A DNA stretch of 64,000 nt from Raphanus sativus (lineage: Eukaryota; Streptophyta; Magnoliopsida; Brassicales; Brassicaceae): the NCBI RefSeq assembly GCF_000801105.2, contig NW_026615337.1, positions 1-64,000 on the forward strand, read 5' to 3'. This document shows positions 48,728-60,693 of this stretch, one piece after another. Made by a program: the position numbers and the translations under genes. Below the pieces are notes generated by a model that saw nothing but the letters and a program-made list of their open reading frames with translations, was not told where the DNA came from and searched no databases. Positions within the stretch are counted from its first letter, which is position 1. The number at the start of each line of letters is the position of its first letter.

Positions 48728-49175
48728 CTTTGATTGTAAGTCGGCGATTAAGAGAGAAATTGAGAAGATTTGATTTTTGGATTGTGAAGGAAGAAGAGGT
48801 CAGGTCACGTCGATACATAAGGCGGTGAAGCAGTAACCAATCACACTTCGACACGTATAAGACGTGTATTGACTATTGAGCGTTGTTTACATGCAACCTC
48901 CCCTTGCCTTAGATTTAGGCTAGAGTTTAGGTAAGGAAAAGTATTTTCGTTGCTTCCGAGTTGATGATAAACATGACTCGTGTGTGCCCCACAGCAACCT
49001 CTTTTAACGCCGTTTCTTTATAACTCGTCCACAAGCCACAATTTCTAACGGCCGTAACAGAAGCCGACCTTATGATTTAACGATCGATGTAATTTTCTTT
49101 TTTCTTTTTTTCTTAAATTGACGTTTAAGCTAAAAATGTCAATAATTGAGCCGTATCTCCCACTCTATCGCAGCC
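48728..49175 (-). promoter_or_regulatory. 5' leader and promoter region of polyubiquitin
   Basis: Transcription should start near 48790-48800. A CCAAT box lies at 48837-48841 on the plus strand. No strong TATA box was found. The promoter ends at a non-LTR element inserted about 440 bases upstream. Confidence 0.4.
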
Positions 49176-49190
49176 TACATCATATTTTTT

Positions 49191-50028
49191 TTTTTGCCCA
49201 AATTGAAATATATTAATACCAGGCCGAAACCCAATCTTACAAAATCTGAAAGCCCAAACAGCAGGCCCAGATAAACGAAACAGAAAATAAAAATTAGACC
49301 CAGGCCCAATAACATCCATCTCCACCGACAGACGAAACTCGAGATCATCACGCGACCCAAGACCGATCTGAAACGCCACCGCTGAGAGAGTCTCCGCCGG
49401 AGAGGACTACATCGTTGCAGAGCCGCGTCTCACCGGTGACACTACGCGCGTACACATACGCCGTAAACCACATCACCACCATAGCTTCTTCTTTCCCGGG
49501 AAAGCATCGATCGATCTCAAGAGATCGAGGTCTTATCCCTAATCTTTGACGCTCCGAAACTACCACACATACACCCAACTAAGAACCGTCTGAGAGCATC
49601 CTCGCACACATCGAGAGCTCCCTCCGTCCCCTGCCTTCATCACACGAAAATCCTAAAACCACCGCCTCCATCTCACGGAAGCGCCGAACCAAAATCCCGA
49701 CTCCCACCGAGCCAAAAGAACTACCATACATCTTCAAAATCAAGGACCACCGATGCCAGCGAGGCGGAGCTAACGAAGCCTTCATCCCCCGGATGCATGA
49801 ACCGGCGACGGTAGGAGCTCTCCAAGCCTCCTCCTCCCGGAAAAACTCTACCACAACAACAGCTATCTATCTCTCTCTTTTCAACCATTACCACGATTAG
49901 AAAGTTCTAGGACGGAAGAGCCGGACCGGCGGTGGCTATGGGAGCCCCCAGCCGGCCGGCGACAATTTTCTCTCTCTTTGACTTTCTCTCAATACTCTCC
50001 TTGTAACTATGTCTCGTTTTGTTGTTCT
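49191..50028 (-). mobile_element. GC-rich non-LTR retroelement
   Basis: An 838-bp insertion with a poly(A) tail on the minus strand (T run at 49184-49195) and a 15-bp target duplication TACATCATATTTTTT (49176-49190 and 50029-50043). It is GC-rich and clearly different from its surroundings. A minus-strand frame of about 90 residues (49854-49579, MVEFFREEEAWRAP) has no reverse transcriptase motif. Likely a non-autonomous element mobilised by LINE machinery, or a heavily deleted LINE with only its 5' and 3' ends. Confidence 0.85.
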
Positions 50029-50043
50029 TACATCATATTTTTT

Positions 50044-50638
50044 CTTAAAATTTTATCCTTTCTTTTTCCTTTTCTTTTTCTTTTTCTTATGCAAACATCT
50101 TTAAAAAAAAATTGAATTGAGAGACCAGAAAATTTGTGGACAAATAACATAAGAATATAGGATCAGGTTCATAGTTTAATAAATAATTAATTCTAAAAAA
50201 TCTTTTTAATAAATAGTGATATAATATATAAAAGTTCTAGATGGTATATAGATACAGCAGTATGATGAAAGACAACAAGAAAATAGAGATTTTACAGAAA
50301 TGAATTACAGTTGATAACACTATAATAATACTATGGTAAATATTATAATAATAAAATTGAATAAATAAGAAAAGATAATAAAAAGAGAGAAAAAAACAAA
50401 TCATAAAATAGTAATAATAGTTAGCCTTGCTATATATTTAAAGTTATTAGGTGTTTTGTCTGCATATGCATGTATTTTTTATATATACTTGTTATTAAAC
50501 GTAATATTAGTTTAAAGACAAAAAAATTAAATAAAAAAAATTATACTATTTTGAATATTTGCATTTATTAATTTTTAAATTTTATTGATTTGAAAACATT
50601 ATTTTCGAATAATAACACTAATTTTTTTATTTTAAAAT
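50044..50638. other. AT-rich intergenic DNA
   Basis: No gene or defined element seen. Confidence 0.5.
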
Positions 50639-50643
50639 ATATT

Positions 50644-51446
50644 TGTAACGCCCTGACCCGTCCACGGCTAATGGGCCATCCACGTCCGCTCTCTCAGTCC
50701 GTAGACTCCATCCCATCCGAGGGTTCGGTCGTTAATTTTTCAAGACTCGAAATCATTGTTTACTGACCCTGCAATCACCAACTAACCTTTTCCCGTGCTT
50801 TGGCCTCATTTACACGGTATCACGAATCACTTCCCGATAGGTCACCTATCATTCCACTACTCCAGATCAAGCAAGCTAAACTCTAGAGTTCTAAACGGAT
50901 GTGTGACGGAAAATGTAAGTCAACTTTGGTGACATAGATAGCCAAATCAGTTCTTTTAAACCTTTTCACATATCACAACTCGAGATGTTACAATTCACCC
51001 CCTCTCAAAGAACGCAACGTCCTCGTTGCGCTCCACGATAGGTCTCAAGACGCCTTTCAGGTCAGAATTAAGACGACTAACCAGCTCTGATACCACTTGT
51101 AACGCTCCGACCCGTCCACGGCTAATGGGCTACCCACGCCCGCTCTCTCGGCCTGTGGGCTCCATCTCATCCGACGGTTCGGTCGTTAATTTTCTAAGGC
51201 TCGAAATCATTGTTTACTGATCATGCAATCATCACCCGACCTTTCCCCGTGCTTTGGCCTCATTTACACGGTATCGCGAATCACTTCTTGATAGGTCACC
51301 CATCCTTCTACTACTCCAGCTCAAGCAAGCTAAACTCTAGAGTTCTAAACGAATGTGTGACAGAAAAGGTAAATCAACTTTGGTGACATAGTTAGCCAAA
51401 TCAGTTCTCTTAAGCCTTTTCACATATCACAACTCGGGATGTTACA
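50644..51446 (-). mobile_element. Cassandra TRIM retrotransposon
   Basis: Two direct repeats of 349 bp (50644-50992 and 51098-51446) flank 105 bp without coding capacity. A perfect 5-bp duplication ATATT (50639-50643, 51447-51451) brackets it. On the minus strand TGGTATCAGAGCTGGTT (51095-51079), the initiator-Met primer site, lies two bases inside the right repeat, giving minus orientation. The LTRs contain a 5S-rRNA-like segment, the hallmark of Cassandra. About 36 mismatches between the LTRs (roughly 10%) indicate an old insertion. Confidence 0.93.
51294..51345 (-). promoter_or_regulatory. 5S-rRNA-like promoter region in the Cassandra LTR
   Basis: The minus strand reads TTAGCTTGCTTGAGCTGGAG then TAGTAGAAGGATGGGTGACC, close to the internal control region of plant 5S rRNA. 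The left LTR has the same at 50840-50891, less well preserved (ATAGGTGACC). Such regions can recruit RNA polymerase III. Confidence 0.85.
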
Positions 51447-51451
51447 ATATT

Positions 51452-53120
51452 GTTATATTTAATCAGTTTTGATTATACTAATTTATAAACAATTGTCTAA
51501 TCAAATAAGCAAATATATAATTGTTAATATAAAATGAAGGAATATAAAGTGATGTTATTAAACCAAATTCTTGGAATTACCAAAACTTACAAAATCTCAA
51601 ATTAAATCAAAACACAAGAATGTTAAACATTTCCAACTTTACATTTTATATTAATCAAAGTAAATAAAACTATTGATATATATATATATATATAATTATA
51701 TTGTGCCTACAATAATTGACTAAACACTTAAATAGACCACTCATGTTGACAAACAAAACATAATATGTAATGTATAAGAAAATAAAATCTTATAACTATT
51801 GTTATTTTTATTTCTAAATATATAATAGAAAATATAGTAATCTATTATGGAAAATACAGTTTTTATTATAAAATATTAGAATCACATTTTTTCTTTACAT
51901 AATAGTCTTTTTCAGAAAATAATCAGTTTAAGAAAAGTTATAATTTGGTGAAAACTCTTGAAAAAAACAAAAGTAAATATAGCTAATTCTAAATATGACA
52001 ATTTTTTTTAAATATAAGTTACTTGTTGTAAACAAAAAATTATATTTTGAAAATATTCTCTTTATAAGTAGAATTTTGAAAATATATTTTTAAAAATAAT
52101 TCATTACCAATAAAAATATTTATAAAATAAAAACAAATGAATATTCAAAATTTCAACTTAAATAAAAAAAAAAATATTACTCTTGCAACTAATAATAACT
52201 AAAATAAAATACCACAAAAAATCATGTTAACAAATAAATATAAATCAAATTTATTTTTATTGTGTATATACCTCGTTTTAGTATTTTAATATTAAAATTA
52301 ATTTAATATTATTTTTAAAATGCCATGATATATTGCGTTTACAAAACATTACAAATCAATTTTAGTTTTATATTATTTTAATATTTTAGTATAATGATAA
52401 ATCTATTAATTATATTTGTATATATATTACTAACTATTATAAAAACTAGGGTTTTTGCCCGGCTACGCCCGGATAAATTTCTTTTTATAATTTCAAATTA
52501 AATTTAGCTTGTTTATTTTTTTATAAAGGCATGTATATATATTATTTCAAAATTGAATACCAAAATATAAGTAATAATACGCAAATTAAATTTATTATGT
52601 TGTCCAGCGAATTTGAAATGAATAAACTCAAGGGTTGATTGGTAATGGTGGTAAATGTTTTAGACATCTACTTTTTCTATAAATTTTTTAAAAACAATCA
52701 TACTTTAGCTTTTAAAATTAAAGATATAGTATAATTTTTTTAAAAATAATATATTAGTTTTCAAAATCAATTTATCTAAAGATTCTATTTAGTACTTTGA
52801 AAATAAATATATAGCAAAACAATTAAAGCCGAATCAAAAAAATTCACAGCTTATTTTCTAAAGTAAAAACAAAAACTATAGAATTACCAATCAACCCCTC
52901 ACACTTTGTTGTTTATATATTATTAATTTGAAAAAAAAAATTATAGAAATGTGCACGTATCTATTGGTTTTCAGTTTTCACAATTGACCAGAAAACAGGC
53001 CTAAGGCCCAAATAAAGTAGTGAGACCCTACCCGAGCTGCTACCCCTATCATATCAGGAAAAGCCCAACGAGACGGGTCACTAAGCGGGTCGAATGTATC
53101 CAACTGAAATCTGGATCCGT
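51452..53120. other. AT-rich intergenic DNA with a Helitron end
   Basis: No gene. The right end is the promoter and 5' UTR of MON1. Confidence 0.45.
52446..52471 (-). mobile_element. Helitron 3' terminus
   Basis: CTAG at 52446-52449 next to an A, followed by a GC-rich bulged hairpin (CCCGGCTACGCCCGG, 52458-52472). Minus orientation, body to the right; 5' end not found. Confidence 0.55.
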
Positions 53121-53257
53121 TGGTGGATCGTGAATCATCTTTCTCCTTCAATGTGAGTGGACAAGCAGAGAGAGATTCAATGAACAAGACGACTTGCCGT
53201 TGGATCGCTTTCTCTTCCTTGAAAAATTCGTCGAAGAATCTCTACTGATTTCAAACA

Positions 53258-56200
53258 ATGACGAGTTCAGATTCGAGCTCTTCTCCTTCATCATCCGCCA
53301 CCGATTTCGCCGATCCGAACCCTAGCACCGATCCCGGGACGAATTCGGAGCGTGTTCAAAGTCAATTAGAGTCAATGAATCTCTCTGAGCCAAGCGGAGT
53401 CTCTGATGATGATGATGACGATGATGACGAGGAGGTTGCGTCGGCCAACGGGAATGAAGGCAACGGAGGAGAGGAGATAGAGGCGTCTCCAAGGGCGGAG
53501 CATCCGGTGGAAATGGAGGCAGGGGAGGAGCCGCCGAGTCCGACGAGCAGCGGTTACGATGGGGAGAGAGGGAGCAGCGGCGGAGCTGACGACGCCAGCG
53601 AGGATGAGATCCGGGAAGCTAATGTGGACGGTGACACCGCCTCGCAGCATGAAGCCGCGTGGTTGCCTGGGAAACGCCACGTCGACGAGGTGAGTATCTG
53701 CTCTCCTTCATGGAAATATTGTGATTAAAAGCTTCTTGCATCATTGAGTAGAGTTTCATTTGGTAAAAGTAGTATTAACGGTATGAGATAACACTGTAAA
53801 AAAACTTTTAATATGAAATGCAGGATGATGCTTCTCTTTCATGGAGAAAGAGGAAGAAGCATTTCTTCATATTGAGTAACTCCGGAAAACCCATATATTC
53901 CAGGTTTGCTTCATTATTGAACTATTCGCTATTATATTGCGGGTTTTAACTGATTTACTACTTTTTCAGATATGGAGATGAACACAAGCTTGCTGGATTT
54001 TCAGCTACTCTTCAAGCTATTATTTCTTTTGTTGAGAATGGGTAAATTGCACATGCTTTATCTGCTGTTTGTGTCCCTTGATAATTATATTTATTTTGTC
54101 TTTAAGGTTTCCTGTTGTTTTTCAGTGGTGACCGTGTCAATTTAGTCAAGGCAGGAAAACACCAGGTATTCCAAATTCCTTGCGCAATAAGTTTTATAGT
54201 TTGGCGGTAGTGCCTATATTAGCCTATTAATCAGATACATTGGTGTATTGAATTGAATGGCAAGATGGAAATAAATGTAGAAAAATTTTCCTTTGTCGAA
54301 CGACTGGGATGCTTTTATTTTAATTATCTATTGAGGAATGCATCATTCGACCATATTTCAATCCTCGAAGTAATATTCCATTTACACCCTAGGGGAAGTG
54401 TTCTGTTCAATTACAATAAGTAAGTCATATGTATGGTCAACTTCAGGTTGTCTTTCTCGTGAAGGGGCCAATATACCTGGTCTGCATCAGCTGTACAGAT
54501 GAAACGTATGAATATTTAAGGGGGCAGTTGGATCTTCTTTATGGTCAGGTAACAACAGAACTATTGCTCTGTATCCTTCCGTTAGAAACTTTTTTCATGT
54601 TCAAGTAAGCGGTTCAAATGACCAAAATGCAAAATTGGTGATGCAGATGATAGTGATTTTAACAAAGTCAATAGACAGATGTTTTGAAAAGAATGCAAAG
54701 TTCGACATGACACCCTTGCTCGGAGGAACAGATGCTGTCTTCTCATCTCTTGTCCATTCATTTAGCTGGTTTGTCTCTGATCCGCAACTCAATCGTTTGC
54801 CTTTCACATTGTTTTCCTGTTATTTTACCAATGTTAATGTGGAGATTGCGGCTGCCGAAGTTATACTAGTCTCCTGTACGTTATGGGTCCCAAATCTGGA
54901 GGAAAATTAGACTTATCTATATTTGTGTTAGAAGCAATGATCTGATCTCTAGAGAAACTTGGATAATGAGGATGTTTTTCACTGGAATTGCTATAAAAGT
55001 ACCCCTCGTTTCATGGATCAGTTGTCTGTTAGAGGCCAACATTGTGATTAATGATACACATTTTTAGCAAAAAGATGTAAGAACAGAGACAGGGCTATAG
55101 GCTATTCTTAAAATGTAAAAAGAGGGTTATAGGCTATACGTATATCACCAATTTGTATATTTTGTATATTACAATGTCTACGTTCAACAGACAGGCCTTA
55201 AGTTTTATTAGAATGGTGGAGCCTATTTATTTCTTTCCCATAGCCATAATGTTCTTGTTACAAATTACACCTTTTCTCTTTTCGGTATACTCCTATGCTT
55301 CACGTAGACAATGTTCTAACCAGCTTTGAGATGATTTTCCTAATTTTAGGAACCCAGCTACATTTCTGCATGCCTACACTTGTCTTCCCCTTCCGTATGC
55401 GTCAAGGAAAGCTACAGGGACAGTATTACAAGACGTTTGCGCGTCTGGGGCCCTGTTTGCACTACTAATGTGCAGACACAAGGTAGGCGCCCTTGTACAA
55501 AAGATCAAAGTTTTTCAGCCTAGAAACCCATCATAGTTATTGAGTGTATGTTAACGTGCAGGTTGTCAGTCTTGCTGGTGCACAGAAAGCTTCTCTCCAT
55601 CCCGATGACTTGCTTCTACTCTCAAATTTCGTCATGTCTTCGGAATCATTCAGGCAAGTGCTAAATATTTTGCCTATCTACAAACAGTGAACTAAACACT
55701 TGTTTTGTGTGTAACTTGATCTCACGACGTCCTCTCTGCTAGCAGGACATCAGAATCTTTCTCACCAATCTGTCTACCAAGATACAATCCTCAGGCCTTT
55801 TTGCATGCCTATGTCCACTTCTTCGATGTGAGTCATAACTAAATACTTGTAAAGAGCATCGTAAACCCATCTAAAGAAGTTATATATTAACTTACTGGGC
55901 GATGTAGGATGATACATATGTGATGTTGCTTACCACGCGTTCAGATGCCTTCTATCATCTCAAAGATTGCAGGTAAAAATCGCTTTCATACTTGTGTTTT
56001 TGACCTACTGTTTCAGTAGTCATGTTATTGAGATCCATAAACTTGTGTAGGGTTCGCATCGAGGCTGTTCTTCTCAAGTCAAATATCCTTACAACGGTTC
56101 AAAGATCAATCGCTGAAGGTGGATTGCGTGTTGAGGATTTGCCAATAGACCGCCGGCTTAGACAGAAACCATCATCTACCAGTAATGAGGGACAAGTTTC

Positions 56201-56830
56201 AACAGAGGTATCTGTGGGAACTGGAGGTCCCTTTGGACTTTGGCATTTCATGTATCGCAGTATATACTTAGATCAATACGTTTCCTCTGAGTTCTCACCT
56301 CCAGTAACTAGTCACAGACAACAAAAAAGGTAAAAGCCATGAATCCCCATGGAAGGATTAGTATTTAGAACGCAGTAGATACTGATGTAGCTGTTTTGCA
56401 GTCTATACCGAGCATACCAGAAACTCTATGCTTCGATGCATGAGAAAGGATTGGGACCCCACAAGACTCAATATAGAAGAGACGAAAACTACAGTAAGTT
56501 CCTGAACATGCACATTTTAACAAAATACGAAGACCTTGTTGCTGCGAACTGACAGAAAAAGAATTTTGTGAAAATTGCTGCAGCTTTGCTATGCTGGGTG
56601 ACACCAGATTTTGAACTCTACGCAGCATTTGATCCCCTTGCAGACAAGGTAAGATTCTTTTTAAGCTTATTCGAATCAAAATGCTGCAAAATCGGATGAT
56701 TAGTGTTTCTGATGATGAAAACATGTTGCTGCAGGCGATGGCGATAAAGATATGCAATCAGGTATGCCAGAGGGTAAAAGAGGTGGAGAATGAAGTGTTC
56801 TTGCAAGGAGCTAGCCCTTTCTCTTGGTGA
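53258..56830 (+). CDS. MON1: Vacuolar fusion protein MON1 (SAND family)
   Basis: Fourteen exons: 53258-53689, 53824-53903, 53970-54041, 54126-54165, 54447-54548, 54647-54768, 55350-55482, 55562-55653, 55746-55827, 55908-55972, 56051-56329, 56402-56493, 56584-56648, 56735-56830. The frame holds for 583 residues. With CCZ1 the protein forms the exchange factor that loads Rab7 (RABG3) on late endosomes for traffic to the vacuole. The first 145 residues are acidic and disordered, with eight Asp in a row near residue 50. The longin/SAND core follows: [72 protein letters not shown], and the end [11 protein letters not shown]. All introns are GT-AG except intron 8, which starts GCAAGT. It matches Arabidopsis At2g28390. 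A TA run follows the stop codon. Confidence 0.95.
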
Positions 56831-58320
56831 TAGATATATATATATATATATACTTTTGGTTTTCTTCTACTATGTTTGGTTTGACGCTTGTTTTTTTTTA
56901 CCAAATCTTGTACTTTTAGCAGCACACCTCCTTTTCTCTGCTTCTTAAATAACAAGGCAATAATGTGTAATTCATTGGTAACCAGAAAGCTCTTGTGATG
57001 CTTTTCTTCTGTCAGACCTCGTTTTGTAATTAATCAGACTGAATAATAATTAAACATTTAGAGTGATGTAGACAATCTTTTTAATACAATTTTGAAGACA
57101 GAGCAACTAGTTTATAAAGCCTTTTGATGTTTTGATGGAAACTGGATTTGGTAACTTGTTATGCTGTGGTTTCAGTTTAAATGCCCCATCAATTATGTTA
57201 ATATCTCCTCTAGTTTAGTTATACGTATCATATTCCTCAGGTTACAAAATAACAAGTTTATTTCCTATTTTAGCGACAAATATTATTCTGACCAACATTT
57301 ATTGGAAACATTTGATGGTGGATTTTACTTTTTACACTTGACGAGTGATGTGTTTAACATATGTCACTACCTCTTGGGTAGAGTCTCCGATTCATAATCT
57401 AATGCAACTACTCTGTATTTGTAGGTATGTTACTACTACTTCTAGCCTTTGCTCTTAAGCGAATCCAAGATCGAGATAAATGCCCTTGGAACTTTGTTTT
57501 ACTTTTTCTGGACACTATGATCGAAAGAGGGTTGATACTTCTGATACAGTGTTTCTAATAAAATGCCCCTAAATTTTCATACAGTATAAAATAGGGCTCG
57601 AATTATTTTCCGAGATCCGGATTCGATTCGAGATCACTCTGAAAATCTGAATAGTAAAATGTTGGATCTGTCACAATCGGATTCAAATATATTTTGATTT
57701 TTTAGTCTAGATATTCAGATCTATAATTTTTATTAATAATTATTCTCAAAATAATAATATCTATATATAAAATTAACTTTGTTTATAACTTCTATATAAA
57801 TTTGTAATAATAAACATATAAATAATTAAAAACACCATGCACATTTTTATTTTTAAATTGTTGTTAATATTTTAGTATTATTTTTTATTTTATTGTAAAG
57901 ATCCAAATTGCTGGATACTACAATTTTAGAAAAATATCTTCATATCCAACATCCAAATATCCGAAAACCCCAAATCCGGATAAATATAGTAAAAAACATG
58001 AAATCATCGGATAAAGATATAGATTTAAATACTTTAAAATTCTGTGGATACACAATTCAAGTTTATCATATCTGAAAAGTTGGAATGTGTAGTTTTAAAA
58101 TTTTGGATTGTGTAAATAAGTTTCGAATATAATCAAATCTTAGTTTTCGTATCAAACAATACTAAGAGCAGGAAAAGCAACCAAGCTAACCATAGCAGTA
58201 TCGGATCTTTGTTGTTTTACATGTTGTCAAGAATTAACTATAAGAAACTACTAGAGATTCTGAAACGCAGATTATTTTTGTTGTTGTTTAATTTATAAAA
58301 TAGGTAAACTAAATTATTAT
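56831..58320. other. MON1 3' flank and intergenic DNA
   Basis: MON1 3' UTR, then AT-rich DNA. Around 57590-58030 GGATTCGATTCGAGATC- and ATCCAAATATCCG-type repeats suggest an old hAT-like element without recognisable ends. Confidence 0.4.
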
Positions 58321-58323
58321 TAA

Positions 58324-58352
58324 CTAGGGTCGGATCCGCCCTACGGACGGAT
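58324..58352 (-). mobile_element. Helitron 3' terminus
   Basis: CTAG at 58324-58327 after an A, then a hairpin ATCCGCCC, loop TA, CGGACGGAT with one mismatch (58334-58352). Minus orientation with the body to the right; 5' end not found. Confidence 0.65.
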
Positions 58353-59525
58353 ATGCAAATGAACAAAATTTATTTATAGTTTTTTAATTCTAATTTTCAC
58401 TATTTTTATTACAAATTTTACTATTTTTATAGAAATAATATATTTGTTGCTATATTAAACAATTCATAAAAAATATAACTATTTTACTTGTTCTCAATAT
58501 TTGCATTCCTTGTATTTAATAGATTTTTAATAGATTTTTCTTAATTTTAATAATTTAAAAACTTGAAAAATAAAAGCCAATTTATTGTTTTTTAAATAAT
58601 AAAGTAGCATAAAATATGATATTAATTGTTGCTGTTTAATATTTATAAATAACATGTTAGGTTATGTATTATTGTATTTGAGAAAACTTTTTTTCTTTCT
58701 TCAAACTCACATAAAAAATGAAAAATAATGATTCCGTAATGGTTTTTCCTTTTTTTGACCACCAATATTTAGGCTAACCAAAAAATAACAGAAAACATAA
58801 CTGTTTAATCTATTCTTAGCTATAAAGAGTTTTTTATAGAGAATTTGATGTATTGTTAATATATATGGTTCAAATGTTACAAAAATTAAGAAATGTGATT
58901 TTATTATAAATTTATTTTGCTTTAAATTTTAAAAATTACCCTGGTGTGTTATATTTTCTTTTCTCGTTTACTGAGTTGGGAGCAAAAAATGTCTGAACTT
59001 ATAATAGTAATTATTTTATTACTGTTAATGATGTAGTTAATACTTATCCAAGAAATCAAAATTCCCATGAAAAAAATATATTTTGATTAAATAGAGTAGC
59101 TGAGTTTGATAAAAAATAGAGTAGTTGATTATATTTGTAGTAATTATATATCATTTACAAAAACAAATATAGCTAGTCTTTGATCACATTGTTTTAGATC
59201 ATCTATTATTATCGCATTGATTTATATTATGCCTCTCGTTCGGATTTTTTATATATATTATTATTTTTTGTATACACCATAGTAACTCTCGTTCGAAAAA
59301 ATAAATTTTTAATGAAAATACATATACCTATAATATAATATAATTATACAAAGAGAAAAAAAAAAGAAAATGTTAAATTTCTTTTAGAATTGCTGATCCA
59401 TAGCAAATTGAAACGAATTGAGAATATAAGGCAAATCCATTAATTCACATTACGCTTTTTCACAAGATTACAAACACTTTTTTATTACAAACACTTTAGT
59501 TTTCTAATAAAACTTAAAACACTGG
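58353..59525. other. AT-rich DNA, probably Helitron body
   Basis: No coding frame seen. Likely the body of the Helitron ending at 58324. Confidence 0.4.
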
Positions 59526-59530
59526 AGTTC

Positions 59531-60140
59531 CTACTTAGGGAAAGGGTAACAACGATTTTGATAGTTGGAGTTGATTTTAGACTGTAGATGTTCAGAGCCT
59601 ACATACACAGTGTCTTTCCACCAAGAATCTTCAGCCTCTATCTCATGAAGACTTTTATCAGCATATTTCAATAAAGTCTGCAGCTCTTTTATATCCTCTT
59701 CTTGTCTAGTCTCCATGAGCTTCTGTAGCCTTCTCTCCTGCTCGTTAGGACATATTCCCTGTTGTTCCTCCAATGGTCATGAACATATGAGCCTGAACCT
59801 AGTTCCTTCTGAATCCTCACTCTTCTCTGAAAGATCCTGTAAACTGCTTCACAATAAGTTAATAACAGTTACATTAGAGAAGACAATGAAGATAAATATT
59901 ATGTGGGAGTGAATGCGTTTGAGTTGAGACAAAGAATCATCACTTGAATCTCAAGTAATTTAATATCAAGAATTTTACCATGAGCTTGAAATAGTTACCC
60001 TTTTGTTCTTGCCCAATCTGAAGAAGCGAAAAAGTCAGCTTGGTGTTATGTTTCAAGCTGATCAGTTTCTCCTCCAAAATCTTCTAACCCTTCTTCAAAC
60101 ACGTAATGTTTTTAAAGACCCACCATATACAGAGCTGAAC
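59531..60140 (-). pseudogene. Unrecognised gene fragment, coiled-coil-like
   Basis: The last exon-like frame (59773-59531) encodes about 80 residues, EEQQGICPNEQERRLQKLME onward, charged with heptad-like Leu spacing (KELQTLLKYADKSLHEIEAE). It ends in a stop after NSNYQNRCYPFPK. Upstream on the same strand LSEKSEDSEGTRF (about 59835-59797) follows an acceptor-like TTTACAG, but a stop separates it from the last frame. ILEEKLISLKHNTKLTF (about 60092-60035) is a further possible exon. A gypsy LTR begins just upstream, so the gene is broken or cut off. Its family is not recognised; a MADS-box keratin-like tail is only one possibility. Confidence 0.35.
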
Positions 60141-60175
60141 AGAAACTCCCCTATTTGCAGTTCTAAAGACAAAAT

Positions 60176-60645
60176 TGTTGGGGATGGATTGTCACAATCC
60201 ACAAGGCCCAGCGAACAGACGGCCCATTACCATCAATTGAGGGACGATCAGCTCGGAAGCCGGCTCCCGACGAGCCGCGGTTCGGCTCGTGACTGCTTTA
60301 GCTAGAAGACGAGCAACCGAGGAGAGCGACCAAACGGCTTGGGCCGAACAGTTGGTTTGATCAGGCCTGTAGGCCGAAAAGCCCACAGGAAAGGAGACGA
60401 ATTAGGTTAAAGACAACCGACCTAGGAGACTATATAAGGAGTTGAAGACAAGAAGAAAGGATATCACCACTTTGACACACAGACTTGCGGCTATATTAGG
60501 GTTTCCATTACTCTCCTTTGTATCTCGCTGCTCTCTTGTACTTCCGGAAAGAAGCTCTTCGAGCACCGACTAGCCGGCTTTCTTACTCTTGTACCCTCGT
60601 TATTCCGACTCTAATAAAACGTCTCTGTTCGTCCCACTTTTGACA
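60176..60645 (+). repeat. 5' LTR of the gypsy element
   Basis: Starts TGTTGGGGATG and ends TTTTGACA, 470 bp. A TATA box (TATATAAG, 60431-60438) and an AATAAA signal (60612-60617) mark promoter and polyadenylation site. Confidence 0.85.
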
Positions 60646-60647
60646 AT

Positions 60648-60666
60648 TGGCGCCCACCGTGGGACC
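60648..60666 (+). other. Primer-binding site of the gypsy element
   Basis: TGGCGCCCACCGTGGGACC two bases after the LTR, the form common in plant Tat-lineage gypsy elements. Confidence 0.7.
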
Positions 60667-60693
60667 TGGTCAGAGTAGTGTTTATAGACCGAT

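Noticed and set aside
50840..51345. 5S rRNA genes
   Set aside because: Only the internal control region resembles 5S rRNA; it lies in the LTRs of a retroelement and the rest of the gene is missing.
50644..51446. Two solo LTRs of a Copia element side by side
   Set aside because: The 105-bp internal part with a primer site, the shared target duplication and 5S-like sequence fit one Cassandra TRIM.
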